A stretch of 64,000 nucleotides of DNA from Luscinia megarhynchos. Taxonomy: Eukaryota > Chordata > Aves > Passeriformes > Turdidae. Within the stretch, counting starts at the first letter, position 1. Every line of letters starts with the position of its first letter. A program made the position numbers and the translations under genes. Positions 33,443-47,289 of the stretch are shown here, piece by piece. The DNA lies in NCBI GenBank assembly GCA_034336665.1, contig JAPFBE010000002.1:8788146-8852145 (forward strand), read 5' to 3'. The notes under the pieces were generated by a model that was given only the letters and a program-made list of their open reading frames with translations, ran no database searches and was not told where the DNA came from.

Positions 33443-36400
33443 GGTACTAATTATATCTAATGAGGTACTAATGAGCAGTCTCACGAGCTATTTCTAAATA
33501 TGGGCACTAGAAATGCAAGTGTAAAGACCTGATCAGGAAATTTTTATACCATTACTCAAAAACAGCTGAACTTGGAGGATTTCAGGTTTAGGCAATGATC
33601 TGGGCCTGTTCTTTTTCTTCTTCACCTTATTTCCTTGACTGTTTGGCAAGCTGGAGGGTTCTGCAGCAATTTATAAGGCTAGATGAATTTTGCAAGGTTT
33701 CTGAAGAGGGACATTAGGCGTGACAAATGGCCAGCACTGTCACCACTGCCACGGAGGGTCAAAGCAATCCATCGGCCAGGTGCCCTGTCTGCATCTCCTC
33801 TGTTCCAGCTCTGTTCCCAGAGACAATCTACCAGAAAGCCACAAAAACATGCCAGCAAGCTTCAGTCAAGATCTTGAAGGAAAAATGTCCCTATGTTTCC
33901 TACCGTAGAACTGACTCCTTTATACCATAGTAAGACACCAGAAACCATCTCCTAGAATGGTACTTCTGTCTCAGCTATTCTTTCTCTAGAATAGGAGAAA
34001 TAAAGAAAGTAAAATAATCAAAACAAACAGAAAATATAAACCAAATGAGCTACACTGTAATGGATCTCCAAATAGAGAGGAAGCAAGTCTTCTTATTTCT
34101 TCATTGCAGCAGACAAATTCAACCTCAAAATACCTCTTTGTCTTTTCCTTTCCCTATAAATACATTATGTCACAGACCACAAGGGTAGGAAGATCATAGT
34201 GGGATTCTTTCTCTTAACTTTGTTCTTGTTACCTTCCCCTCCACCTTCCTTGCTTGTACACTGTACTGCTCGCTGCTCACAGAGAATTGTTAAAATTTTA
34301 TTTCCTATTAAATTCCACTCTACCACTGACAGATGACATATTTGCAACCCAAAATGTATCCACAGAGCGGATATCCTTGTTTAGATCCAAGTTTGCAACA
34401 GTTCATTAGTCTTTTTAATTGAAATTATGTAATATTTAAGCCCTTCACTTTCACAGTATTATCATAAATTGTGGTTACTGTGAATCTCCAGCTATATAAA
34501 TACAGGATGGGCTAGGGAGTAGTTTTTGCCAAAAAAAGCAGGCAGAGTTTACACTAGAAAGGAAGTCCAACATGAATTAACACTCTTAGATTTTCACCAA
34601 GTTTCCTCCCAGAGACTGAAATTATAAACCACAGTTTTACAAATGAGATATTTCTGGCCTATTTCAACTGAAAAATAGCATCTACTTTGGGAAAACACAT
34701 TTTTAAGGAAGATGTATGAGAAGTGAACAAGTACAGAGGAGGAAACTCAAAGGCCTAATGAAGTGGCACATACACAAAACAAAACAAAAAAATGAAGATG
34801 AAAGGAGTCACAGTCTCTGTGAGTGCTTCAGAGGGGGGAGGGAACAAGCCTCACTCAAACTCATGACAATGGGCCAAGAAATAACAGACCTTAATCAATT
34901 TATTTTAATAATATTCAGGGACTAGTATTACTAAATTAAGGATAGACACCTAACCACAGTTAGGAACTATACAAAATGACAATTTCTATTCTACATAGCT
35001 TACTTCTAGTTATAATCTGACAGGAAGGTTATGGATTAAGAGAGAAAGTTAAGCATGTGTACTAAACTAAAATGCTCAATCTATTTTCAAACTTAATCAA
35101 CATGTTTTCACAATACAAAAGTATACATAGCACCAACTCTGCCACTAAAGGAATAACTAATTTTGAGAGTGGTCTTGAGAGAGAGATCCAGATTCCTTTT
35201 TTGCAAAATCAGACTCTGTCTGTTCTCTTGATTTTCCACAAACCCACCAACCCAAAACGAGCCCTGTGTAGAGAGTTCAGATGCTGTGATGGAATATGTC
35301 CATGGATATTCAGGCATTCCAGCAGAATGTTGCTTTCAAATTTGAGCTCAATTTGAGATCAACCAAATGGTGATCATAACACAGAGACATTCTGGCACAA
35401 AAATGTAGATAGCAGTACATGAGGTTTACTTACAAGGCAAATGGAAAAGAGATCTTTCATCAGTAACAGTTATAAGACAGCTTTTTTCAAGCTGTTTTTC
35501 CTAGCAAGATTTATGCACATGCATCAACTTCACATGCAAGTTTTTAGAGAGGCAATGAAAACTAGATTTGTAGATTTTGTCAACCTGTGATCATGCTTTC
35601 TGTTTGATAGTTAGATTTGGAATCTCTATTTTATCAGCATTTCTGCCTAGACTTGAGGAACAGAAGGCAAAAAATCTCCTATGAATGAGGAATCAACTCC
35701 CACAGCTTTCTAAAGGAAGCACAGTTTTCTGAAGAAAATAAACTATTAAAGTTGGAATTAGCCCAGCTTGCTCATATGAATCTGAACAAAATCTTTCTGG
35801 TATCTTGCCAGGTTTTTATAAAGTACAGAATCAACCTCAAACCTGAGCATCTACAGTGAGGGGGCAGATTCCTACCTACCCCTGTGTCAAGGTGTAGCAT
35901 TTGATCAAGTTCAGGAAGCTTTATCTGTTTCTACTACCACTCTGTACTCAGCAGCATGAACAAATTGGACAGAATTAGGATGCATCTCTGTATGCATTTG
36001 TCTTCCAGTCCGTGCTTATTACCCAAAAAGTTCTCAAACTTAAGTGAAAGTCCAACTGATATAAAGAAATCACGATATTCAATAGATAAGGCTGAGTCTG
36101 AGTTATTTTAAAGTGTGTTTTGCCCTCAGAACACCTTTAAGCAAGTCAAAATTTAATTATTTTGTTAGTACTAAGCTGTCCTTGTAGAGCTTAAATCAAA
36201 GAACATTGAGAAGATGGATTTAACTGGAACAAGGCCCAAGAAATACTGGCCCTCAGCAGCTTCCCTCTAAATAGTTGCTGTTTCTGGAATGGGAATTTAA
36301 TCCATTTCCATTTTTTACAGTCATACATACCAATCAAATGGAAGAGATTCAGAGCTGTGCGTGTCACCTCATGCACATCTCTGGGACCACAATATCAAAG

Positions 36401-39400
36401 CCTCTGGCCTCCTGCATCTCCCTGGAATTAGGGCTGTAACTTCAGCACAAAAGCAAAAATTATCATACCCAACAGGAAAACTGATTAACCAGTGCCCCAC
36501 TGCCTTGCTTTCATTGTTTTCAAGTAGGTATTCCTGTTGGTATGCATACTTGTAAAAAAACCAAAACTACGGAATGTAAGAGAGGTCTTTTCTCACTGTC
36601 TGGGCTTGAGACAATTTAAAAAGGTAGATACTCTAAAATGAGCTACCTCCCCTTAGTTTTAACCAATCCTTTTCTGCTAAAAAGGAGAAATGAATTAGAA
36701 GCAGATATGAGTGAAAAAAATGAGTTTTCTGGCAAGCAAAACAGCAGCAGGAAAAAAAAAAATAAACAATGGAGTCTATTAAAGCAGCCCCTGCTCTGCA
36801 ACACTGCTTAATGTTAAGAGAAGCATGAGAAGAGAGGGCAATGAAACAGCCTTGTGTAACAAAAGGGAGGAAGGAGAGTAGGAAAGACAATAACAGACAC
36901 AGGGATAGGAGGGGGTGCAGACAAGAAGAAAAGTGCTAATGCAGTGCTTTGGTGCTCTCTGTATTAGGTTAGCAGAGCCAATCTGCAAGCCATCACTGCC
37001 CATACCTACTTGATGGAAGTGATGTGAAAAACTCCAATCTATGACTTTTTTATCTCCTCCTTTCATCCTCAAAGATAACTTCTTATGCTCTTTAAAGATG
37101 CCTGTGCTTCACTAGCAGTTTAAGGAAAAACAAAGTGCTTTCCTAATTATTCCCAGGCATGCATCTAGGAGAAGGATGTCAAACTCCCAGTCTGCAAGTT
37201 GCAGCTGTGGAATGGTGTCTTTCAGATCCCACACTTTGGTTCCATCTTTGCTGTACTAGACAATGTCAAGTTAAGACCCTGGTAAGCAAGACTACAAAAT
37301 GCAGTGTTTATATAGTGACAAATGTTGCTCTGGAACACTCTTCAGGTATATCTAGAAACAAGATACTGATTTATTTCACTGCTAGAAATTTCTCTTTTAG
37401 TCTCTTAGACATAGAGAAGACAATCAAGGGGATAGAAAGCACCAAAAGAAAGGTTGTTTTAGATCAAATTCTTTAAGACAAAATGTGGAATAGACCATTT
37501 CACTACCTGCAAAGATCACTGATTGGGATCAGGTTGTGAAGAGTATACCAAAGCATGAAGAAAAGAGCAATTACTCTTGTTCAAACATGAGCAGTTTCAT
37601 TCTGTCTGTCTCTCATCAGCCCCAGCACTTGTACTTGCAGTGCAAGTTCTTTCTTGGCAGGACATGCACTGCAGAACCTCACAAGTATCTTCATATCACA
37701 TTAAAAGTTCATGTCATGGCTCAGTATTCTTTCCACAATAGAGTGAAGTTACATTCTCATCAGGCTGTGGATCACATATTTGCTTCTGTGCTGACTGATC
37801 TTAATTCTCATTTCCTTATTTAAGTACCCATAATCAGCTGCTTTAATATTGTGCCAGCAAGACAGCTGCATAAGAACTGATTCATTTCTTTTCATACCTT
37901 AACTTCCACTAATAACAAGCTATCACACAAATGTCACTGAATTAAACATCAAAAAAATCATGTTATATTCCTTAGGAGGGGAAATCAGATCACAGAATAC
38001 CCTTTTGTGATGGCCAAGATAATTAGTTTAGAACTTTGGCAGAAGACAGAAAAAGATATCCACACTGCCACCACATTAGACAGCAACCCTCTCCTGCAGG
38101 ACCATGCTCTTCTCCATTTCATACATGCAGGGACAGTGTGTACTGGAGTTTTGGTTTTCCAGCATCTGGAGAACATGGGAAAAGAGGGAGAAGAGGAGGA
38201 GAAAGAAGTGTGGAGAAGGAGATCTTCTAAAAGAATCTTTTATTTTTGGAACATAAGCAACAAGATCTGGTGCAGCAGACATGGGAATACAAGGAAGAAG
38301 GCCTGGAATCCACTGACAGCTTCTGCCCTGTGTGTGTCTGCATGGCTTTGAACAAACCAGGTTAACTAATGTCCTGCTTCTTTTGCACCTGGAGGTTAAA
38401 AATTATGAAAGCACAGTTTGGGGGAGAAGGAAATGAGCCATTCAGCATCAAATGAAGACAGGCATGGCTCCTCTGCACCGTGGTGCTGCTGGCCTTGGTG
38501 CTGCCACTGGCAGGAGGACATAGGAGAGATCCCTCATCTCCCACTCGCAGGGGGCAGTGGCAGCAATTTTAAAGGTTGCTCGATGAAGTGGCAGCCAGAA
38601 AGCACATTTCAAATGACTGCCTTACTGTATTAAAGGCCTATTTTTATCCCGCCATTTAAGTTCAAGGACATTTCTTTTGCAGTTGTGGAGCTCTCTGCTC
38701 CCTCTTTGCCCTAAATTATTAAAAGAGAAGACTGAGCCTCCTTCTTACAGGCAAGTGCAGCAAGATTTGGAATGAGTAGCATATGATTTTTTCAGGAACA
38801 GATACCTAGAGGAATGGTACCTTCTATCCAAACAGCCCTGGAAAAGGCCATACCAAAGTGGCTATTGGCAACACATCAAAAGGCTGCTTCACAGCTGCCT
38901 CTTCTGTCATCCAGGCTGCAGTGCCTTGGAGAGTGGAGGACCAGAGACAAGTATAAAATACAGTACAGACAGCAAGCAGTCATGTATTCTTGCCAGAGGA
39001 CTTTGACAGACTCCCTACATAAGAAGTCCAATCCTCCCTCTACACCCAAGGCTGCAGCAGTTTGGATGGAGAGACCTGAGTGTTCAGAGAAAGCATTATA
39101 GGTACCTGAGACCTACACACAACCTGAACTCATACATTATATCTGTCCTAGTAGTTGGCTGGAAAAGTGGTTTGAAGTATTTTTTAAATGCTCCCAAAAT
39201 AATATGAGAAAACATCTACTTTGATGTCATTAATGTGCAGCTCCCTCAGCTTCTCCTTTTCTGCTGTTTTCATGTCTGCCCCAATGCTGCAATGTGGATC
39301 ACTACTTTCTTTTTGAAAGGTGTCTGATGCAGAGGTAGGCTATGCAAAACCCAGATAGCTCCTCCTTTTTTTCCCACTTTAACTTTCACACTCTCCTTGA

Positions 39401-41960
39401 TCTCTCTCTTAGAACCTCCAGAAAAGAGTGTTCATTAAAGTTCATATTTCCTTTTTTGACTTTGTAATCTAACGTCACACAAAGACTAGATAAAACCATG
39501 AGCTGCAATGGCCTTGCCCCATGCTGTGAAATATTAGTACCAGTAAGGCCTCTAATACATTTTCATGAAAACACCTTGCCTTGATAAAAATTAATTCTTT
39601 ATGCTAGGTATGTGCCAGACCATCTCAAGCTACATCCAGCAAGAGTAACTTTACAACGTGTATAAAATAAGACACTTATAATATTTTACTTAACTGGATA
39701 TTGACACATTGATTTGCCATGGAGCTGGCACATTGAAAGGCTAAAGGACATAGAGCATGTCACCTGTCCCTTTCCTTTTTCAATGTGGTGTTTATAAAAG
39801 ATCACTGTCTTAGTTTTGAAGCAGAAAAGAGTTGTTTTACTTAAATAATGTCAGTACCAACTTTTGTCATTATAGACATATATGAGGATCAGAAATCAGA
39901 AACAATTGGCCTGAACAATGCATCCTCCAATCTAAGTACAGAAAGGAAGGAACAGAATTTTAAAAAGAACAATGACTGAATGGCTGTGGAAAATAATGTG
40001 TGAATGTATTTCTTTCATCTTGGACAGAGATCTCCAGACATCCACATCAACCAAATAATCTACTTTCCTGTATGTTAGTAGGAATGAGCACAGAGACAGA
40101 TTGTACCCCTCCAAAAATAGGGACAAAAGGGTTGTATGATCTCAAGTCAGAGGTCATACACTTCTGTGGTTAGTGATGAGAAGAAAAAAAACCTTCATTA
40201 AAAGACAGAAAGACAGTCATCCTATAAGAAAGCCAGCACGTCCTTTATAATTTTATGACCAAATATAATTTTTAAACCATCCAAGTGAAGATTAATTTTC
40301 CCTAAGCAGAATACAGTGGGAATGGATGAATAGATTATTTTTCAGAATAGGTGCTGTGTCAATTACACACTTTTTCTTTAGCCTGATATTCCAAATGTGC
40401 CTCATTCCCTTGGCATGGACTTAAAAATTGGTTGGAAAAGTGAAATGAAAGTCACTGAGCAGCTTTCAATCTCCATAAATATCTATGTCTTGTTGAAGAC
40501 AGGAACAAGAATTCTTCTGTATGATTTGCTTGTCATGCAAATTATGCTCATGCAGCATTTTTTAATGGGGAAACACTAAGGGAGATGTGTTCTCAAGCAC
40601 CAATTTGTGCAGTCATCTGCTGCTAATTATCTCTTCTGTTTCTGGGGTACTTTCCATGGGAAAGAGTCCAGGTACCTTATGGACATAATTGAATTAAATT
40701 TTACAGTAGTTCTGTTAAATAATGAAGCACTAGCTTTTCCAGCCGAAAGTAATGAAAGTTTGAGTTATTTGTCCAGATCTGATATTTTTTTATAAAGTTC
40801 ACCCCATCTGGTGAATTAATCTCAGTCTGTTTTCAACCTGTTGACACTACACTAAACCCAGGAGCTTTGTGCTGATGAAAGAAAGGTGGCAGTCTCTGTC
40901 TGAATATATCAAATGACAGAGAATCCATCAATGCTTTCAACATTTCTTCTTCTGACTAAATACTACCATTGCTAAAAAAAATATATGCTATCTTGAATTT
41001 ATAAACCTTCAGGTTCCTTGTCCTGACAGGTCCAAGAAGCCTTTGGTAATGACATGTCCCCATGGAAGCAGAACTGGTTTCTTGGAGACGAGGTGGCCTA
41101 GTTCACAAAGTGATCTCTTTAAAAACCTTTATACAGCAAATTAATTTTCCAATATTCCTGCTTCCTGTGTGAGGAGTGTTGTTTTACAGGAAGGACTTTA
41201 CATTCTTCCTCCTTCCACTCATTCAAACTTGATCTGGAAGTGTCAAGAATGTTCCCTCATTTTAACTCTGTACTTCAGTTACTATTAGTTTGACTTTACC
41301 TGTGAATGCAGGAATTTAATATTGTCACTGTATCTCCTCCAGATTATATTTTTCAAGTCTTTCTCCTTAAGATAGTATTTTCTTCAAAATTTAAATCATA
41401 TTAATATATTTTAATCATTTGCTGCAACATTTCAGTAAGTTTTTCTCAAATTCTGGCATAGGGATTTTATAGGTTACCCCAATATTATTTAAGTCAGTGC
41501 ATTTTCAACTGTGTCTGCAGCAATAAAACCATCTCTTTGCTCTCCTGCTTATTCACTGAAAATGCTCAGCCCAAGCATTACAGTGAAAGTTGAGGGCACA
41601 GAGAAAAATTTTCCATCTATAGCTGATTAATCATGTTATGTCAAATTCTTTGAAATTTTTGTTCTGTAAATACTATTCATATTAACTGTCCTATTTAGAT
41701 AATAGAACTATCCACTGAAGAAAGAATAACTTATTTGACTAAGAATTATAGACATATCCCTGCTCTAAACAATATGATAACATACTTCCTTTTTTAAAAA
41801 TGCAATTGTAACTAAAGGTGTTTATTTTAACAGTAGCTTCCTGGCTACAAATAGACAACTCTCTTTATTTCCAGCCTATTAGTATCCAGTCCTGTAAGTT
41901 TACAGTGTCCATAGCATCCTGCACTAGAACAAGTTCTGATTCCCAACAACAGCCCTCTTA
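33443..41960. other. Intergenic, no gene seen
   Basis: About 8.5 kb of AT-rich sequence without a recognisable exon, LINE or LTR. A purine-rich patch lies at 38170-38225 (GAGGAGGAGAAAGAAG-like). A TATATAAATA string at 34494-34503 is likely chance in this base composition. Confidence 0.5.
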
Positions 41961-42002
41961 TACTATATGTGTGTATATATACATATATATGTATGTATGT
42001 AT
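41961..42002. repeat. TATG/TATA microsatellite
   Basis: Alternating TATGTG, TATATA and TATG units. Confidence 0.85.
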
Positions 42003-42719
42003 TTCACCCAATTTCTTGATTATAGAAAAAATTATAGAGGATGCCAGATAGAAAAATGTATGTGATAATTTAGTGTCTAAAACATTTAGATATCCCAAAT
42101 CCTACTCTTGAATGGCTGGGAAGCTTCCTTTTAAGCATATTTTATAATCTAATACATATATGGAAGGCCTAAAAGGTATTTCTATCTGAAGGGACATTTT
42201 TCATGACCTAACTACTAAAAGCTAGAGAAAATTGTTACAGAAAACATGAACCCTGTACTTTCAAAGAAAATAAGCATTAAAATAAAAAGTTGAAGTACAA
42301 ACCATAAGAGCATTATTTAATTGAGACATATAGAAGGAAATGCACTTATTCTTTAGCCTTTTTTTGGAGGTACAAACACAGCAGTTCAATAAGGACTTTT
42401 TTACTCGTGCCTAGAACTGCACTGGAAAGGATGAGAAGGTGTAGGCATCAGTCTGAGAGAGATAATGAAATGACACAGTAGCACCTCATAGGCACACATT
42501 GCTTTCTATCTCTGCTGGGATATGAAGGTTTTGCTATTTCATGGAAAAATCTGATCCATATGATCTTGCTACTCTTCTGCTGGCACTTGTGCAAGATTTT
42601 GTGAAAGCTTGAGAATAGAAAAAGGAGAGACAGAAAGGCAGACATGTTCCCCTCTGTTCATCTGCTTAGAATCACTGCAAATAAGGTCAAAGCCCCGTGA
42701 CTACCCACAGATCTCTAAT
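42003..42719. other. Intergenic, no gene seen
   Basis: AT-rich sequence with no supported feature. Confidence 0.5.
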
Positions 42720-43215
42720 TCATTGGGGTGCCCCATAATCCACTGTTGTACAGGCATTTCATAGAAGTATTTGATTATGTCAGTATCCCAGTAGGGGTGC
42801 ACAGGGATGCTCCTGTCTTGTGGTTATGTCTTTGGCTGCTTGTGCTTGATCAAGGTATTCCCTCTTCAGCCTCCTTCACTTCTTGGGTAGTCACTGTAGT
42901 CCTCCCCATACCAGGCCCTGTCAAGCCTGGCTATGTCCCCAGCTTCCTTCAAATATAGTTTAGAGCTCTCTCAATCAGCCCTGCCAACTCAAGAGTTATG
43001 CTCCTTTTCCCCCTTTGAGACAGGACCCCATTTGTTGCTAGAAGGCTCAGTGTATAAACTGATTGATGACCAAAACCCCCCAAATTCTGCTGGTAACACC
43101 AGTCTCAAAGGCAGGCATTCATCTGCATTGTCTACCTGTTTCTTGCTCCATCATTCCCTGCACCTGGCAGGACAGAAGGGAGTTTGGAGACAGAGGAGCT
43201 ATTGTTTCATTTCTT
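42720..43215. other. Possible degraded interspersed repeat
   Basis: About 500 GC-richer bases differ in texture from the flanks and have broken, non-matching ORFs. It gives me the impression of an old avian repeat, perhaps retroviral internal sequence, but no motif settles this. Confidence 0.3.
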
Positions 43216-43410
43216 TACTGGACTTTTATTAATAATTACACAGTTCAAATATTCTACTGTTTATCAGTCATTCTCAGTAGAACTATGATGAATTAATTTA
43301 ATTGGTCTTCTAAATTGTTATTATGGGAAAAGAGGTATATGTGAGGCAACTAGTAAGGAGTTCCATAGCACTGTTTATCTTGGGCATATTAGTGACACAG
43401 CTGCACATGT

Positions 43411-44096
43411 ATAGAATCACAGAAAGGGTTGAGTTAGAAGGGACCTTAAAAATTACTTGTCCCCAGGTACTCTGCTTTCGACAGGGACACACCTTCCACC
43501 AGATCAGTTTGTCCCAAAGGCCCATCCAGCCTGGCCTTCAACACTTCCAGAGTTGGGGCATCCACAAGTTCTCTGGGCAACCTGTGCCAGTGCCTCACCA
43601 TCCTCACAGGAAAGAACTTCTTCCTCAGTATCTAACCTAAACCTGCCCTCTACCTTCTATCCTCTACCCTCAGTTTTAGTTTAAAGCCATTACCCCTGGT
43701 CCTGTCACTACATGCATTTGTAAGAAGTCCTCTCCAGCAATCCTGCAGGCTCCTTTAGGTACTGAAAGGCTGCTGTAAGGCCTCCTCAGAGCATTCTCTT
43801 CTCCAGGATGAACAATCCCAATGTTTTCAGCCTTTCTACAGAAGTCTTCTGTCTGTCTAATAATTTTTGTGGTCCCTCAAATCTATGTCCTTCCTGTGCT
43901 GGAGGCAGGTGCAGTGTTTAAGGTGGGGATAGTCAATATATTTGTCCTTCTGTGCTGTGAGCTCACATGTTGAGTTTCTTGTCAACCAACATCTTCAGAA
44001 GTGCTTCTCCTCTGGGCTCCCATCAATCCAGACTCTGCCTGTACTGGCACCAGGGGGTTGCCCTGAGCCAGGTGCAGCACTTTGCACTTGGGCTTG
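43411..44096 (-). mobile_element. CR1 LINE, piece 1 of 2 (3' end)
   Basis: It begins (plus strand) ATAGAATCACAGAAAGGG, the reversed CR1 tail, and runs through GGGCAACCTGTGCCAGTGCC, GGAAAGAACTTCTTCCTC, CCTGGTCCTGTCACTAC and CAGCACTTTGCACTTGGGC. It is then cut by an LTR. Confidence 0.93.
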
Positions 44097-44620
44097 AGTC
44101 ATGGTTTAAACCAGCTGAAGTGAAGCCCCACCCAGGTGCTGCCCTCCTCCCAGCCCCTCTAGTGAGAGACAAAAGGCAGAGTTCCCAGGCTGAGATAAGA
44201 ACTATTTACAGGAAACAGCAGTGAGATAAGAAAATTAATACTAACAGCAACATATTAATAACAAAGTTATAAAAAAGAGCATGATTTGCATACAAAATCA
44301 ATTTTTTTCCCCAAGCCCAAGACAATGAAAACCAGTGGTGGAAATTCTTTCCAGTTGGGATCAGTGTTATCCCACCACTCCATTTGCTGCTTGCTCCCCT
44401 GGAAAACCAACAAAATGCCAGAGAATCCTCTGCATGCTGTTTCCTCCATCTGAGGCCAGGGTCACCTTCATCTTGGAAGTGAAAATCCCTAACATTGGTC
44501 CCCTGGCAATGATGTAAGTGGGTACAGAATAACTACACAGACAAGCCCACACAGCCCCAGGGTCTGCACCCTCATGGCTGCTGTGGAAAATTGTCCCTGT
44601 TCTTGGCTGAAACCAGGATA
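44097..44620 (+). mobile_element. Solo LTR of an avian endogenous retrovirus, nested in CR1
   Basis: A 524-bp insertion begins TCATGGTTTAAACCAGC (first two bases diverged from the usual TG) and ends GAAACCAGGATA. Internal phrases CCCAGGCTGAGATAAGAAC, GATCAGTGTTATCCCACC and CTCATGGCTGCTGTGG match a bird LTR type I recognise, in plus orientation. Flanks GCTTG (44092-44096) and CCTTG (44621-44625) probably represent a 5-bp target duplication with one change. Confidence 0.85.
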
Positions 44621-44945
44621 CCTTGCTGAACTTGATGAGGCTCACACAGACACCCCTCTCCAGCCTACCGAGGACCCCTGGAAGGGGAGCTGGCTGTCAC
44701 ACACCTTGGTGCTGCTGACAAGCTCGCTGAGGCTGCCATCAACCCCACGCCTTCTCACACAGGGTGGATGGCAGCTGAAGCCCTTCCTTAGCCCAGTCCC
44801 TCAGGACCTGTGCATGCACCCATCAGGCCCCATGGGCTTGTGCTTCTTCAGATTCCTTAAATGGTCTCAGACCTGATCTCCTCCTGCAGCAGCAGGTTCT
44901 ACATTCTCCCATTTCCTTCCTTTCCCTTGTGGTTCAGGAGGAGTG
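44621..44945 (-). mobile_element. CR1 LINE, piece 2 of 2
   Basis: CR1 resumes colinearly with CTTGCTGAACTTGATGAGG, CTCTCCAGCCTACCGAGG, ACAAGCTCGCTGAGG, CATCAGGCCCCATGGGCTTG and CTCAGACCTGATCTCC. The right end is diverged and set approximately. Confidence 0.85.
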
Positions 44946-45651
44946 CGATTATCGAAAGTGAAAATGCCTTTGTTTATAGAAAAAGCTTCACTTATTGAAG
45001 AGAAACTGTACAGAAGTCAAACAAATGGCCTTATTGACTGCTAAATAAGCTTGTTCTGTTCACATCTGGTGGGAGAAAGAGAAAAACTAAAAAACACCAA
45101 GATTCTAAATACAAAAAGTCCACTGAGAAATGATATTACTTGTTTATCTTTATATGGTGTTGTCAAGACAATATTGCAAATTATTTTCAAGGACTTTTTA
45201 TAAATCCTCCTTCAAACTAAAGAAAGACACAAATCCTAAAACAAGCATTTTGTCCAATTAAATCAGTTGTGAAGTTTAACAAAAGAAACAATACGAGCTA
45301 CAACCTTTCTCTCTGGCTCTTCTCTCGCTTGATTTCTCACCATTCCAGCTACGAAGGCTTGGCTTACTCAGATGGGCAGATGTTTCACATTGTGAGAAGC
45401 AGACCGTGTACAGCATGTTCCAGAAGCACCATGCACTGCACTCAGGTTTCCCTTTTGGTGCTGTTTGGATAGTGAGACACTGTTACACTGATCCTGAGGG
45501 CTGTCTTTCCTTCTCGTGTACCCTTCCCTCTGAACTTGGCTAAACCATCCTGAAGTTTGTTCTGGCTTCATTAAGAACTTCCCATATTTTCCCTAATTTT
45601 CAGTGTGACTCTCCTTTGTATGGAGAGAATTTATATCCATACTACTCTGTT

Positions 45652-45692
45652 TAATGAATGAATGAACAAATAAATAGATAAATAAATAGAAA
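45652..45692. repeat. (AATG/AATA)n microsatellite
   Basis: Tetranucleotide units AATG, then AATA with ATAG/ATAA variants. Confidence 0.8.
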
Positions 45693-46466
45693 GATACACG
45701 TATTATCAGAAACATGATTTGAATAAAATTAACCATGGTGTCAGTATTTATATTGTTCAAATAATTACACACTGTAACAGTTGCACACTTTATAGTTGAT
45801 CCTGGATTTACTTTAGCATTAGACCACTGCTTACTGTAGAATAATATCAATTAGAATTAGAAAAGAATTGGTGTAACATCTTGCTTAGGTTTGCACCTGA
45901 ACAAACAGCAGGTCCTACAGGGATTATTCTATCTGAGATTCTATTACAGCATTACATTGCTTAGATCCTTTGAAACTCTTACATGAATTTTAAAAAGCAG
46001 AGTTATTAAATGTCTGTTGGATGGAAGCAATAAGGAAAAAGAAAAAAAAAGTACCTGTATAAGAATGTTAGATATTATGATATCTATTTCTACTTTTCTG
46101 CTGTTGCAGAGAAAGAAATACAATTTGATGTGCTCAAAACCTACAGATCATTTTCTGCTTGGTCAGTGAGTTGAACTAGTTCATCATGAGACTTACTATG
46201 TGTCTTATTGCAGATGAAATAACTTTAAAAAACAGAAGTTCAGAGATAAATTGCCTATTCAAAAAAGTTGAGTCTGTTTTGATTTATGAGTAGACTGGAT
46301 CTACTCATGTCTAGGGATTGAACTAGACAAACATTTATCTCTTCTCCATTTCTCCCCTTGGCCCAGTCCTTCTGTCTTGGTCACATGGCCCTATCCTAGC
46401 AAATATTTTAGTTGTCATTCTACTCAAGTCCATGAATAATGAGAACATAATTTATTTTATTTTTAT

Positions 46467-46491
46467 AAACAAACAAGCAAACAAACAAACC
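46467..46491. repeat. (AAAC)n microsatellite
   Basis: About six AAAC units with one AAGC interruption. Confidence 0.85.
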
Positions 46492-47255
46492 AAATATATA
46501 AACAGCTCTCTTCTGAGTTAGCTGTCTTTTGGGATAGTCTGTTGAATTGTGTGTTGAAAGGAAATGAACACCAGTGGATTCAAGACAAGTGAAGCTCTGG
46601 TTGCTATGGTCAGGAAATCCAGTACACAACTCTTACAGCCCTTGGAGATGTGCAAAAAGATCCAAAACACACCCAACGTTTGTGCTAAGCTCATCTCATT
46701 ATAGGTCAAGCCCAACAATGGGGCTAGATGGCAAGCACAAATCACAAGCTGCTGGCTCTGTGGCAATACACAACCTTGGTAACAACCACATTTCATTTTT
46801 TTTTGTTTGTTTTATGTATTCTCCTGTTTGCTCATTCATATCTAGAAGCATTGATTTTTAATCCAAACTGACTGTTATACAGAAGCATTTCAATCTACTT
46901 TGGAATAAAATTTTTAGTCTTTATACTCAGCAATCTTCTACTCCACAGGGGGCTGAGAGATCACGTTGGCAGGCAATAAGGACTCTCTACATTTTGGCTG
47001 GCTATAAACAGTGAAATTTAACAGAACAGTTGTTCTTCTTCTGTATCATGGTGAATTTTGTTCACAAGTAAAAATCACTCATGTTTATGTTTCAAAAGCA
47101 CTAATCCAAACAGTTTTTTGATGTGCTACAAAAAATTTACACCATGTCAAAGTTGCTTGCTAGGTATATTAACAACACTTCCTATGGGAAATGTGAGTTT
47201 GATCACCCAAATGTCTGCCTGTGCTGCAGTGAGAGGTGGTTGGAAAGGTAAAGTT

Positions 47256-47289
47256 GCTTTTTCCAAGCTGCACAGCTTTTTCCAAGCTG
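47256..47289. repeat. Exact 15-bp direct repeat
   Basis: GCTTTTTCCAAGCTG occurs twice with CACA between the copies. A short palindrome GTACACATGTAC-like follows immediately. Confidence 0.9.

Noticed and set aside
34494..34503. TATATAAATA as a promoter
   Set aside because: The surroundings are AT-rich, so such strings occur by chance, and nothing downstream resembles an exon.
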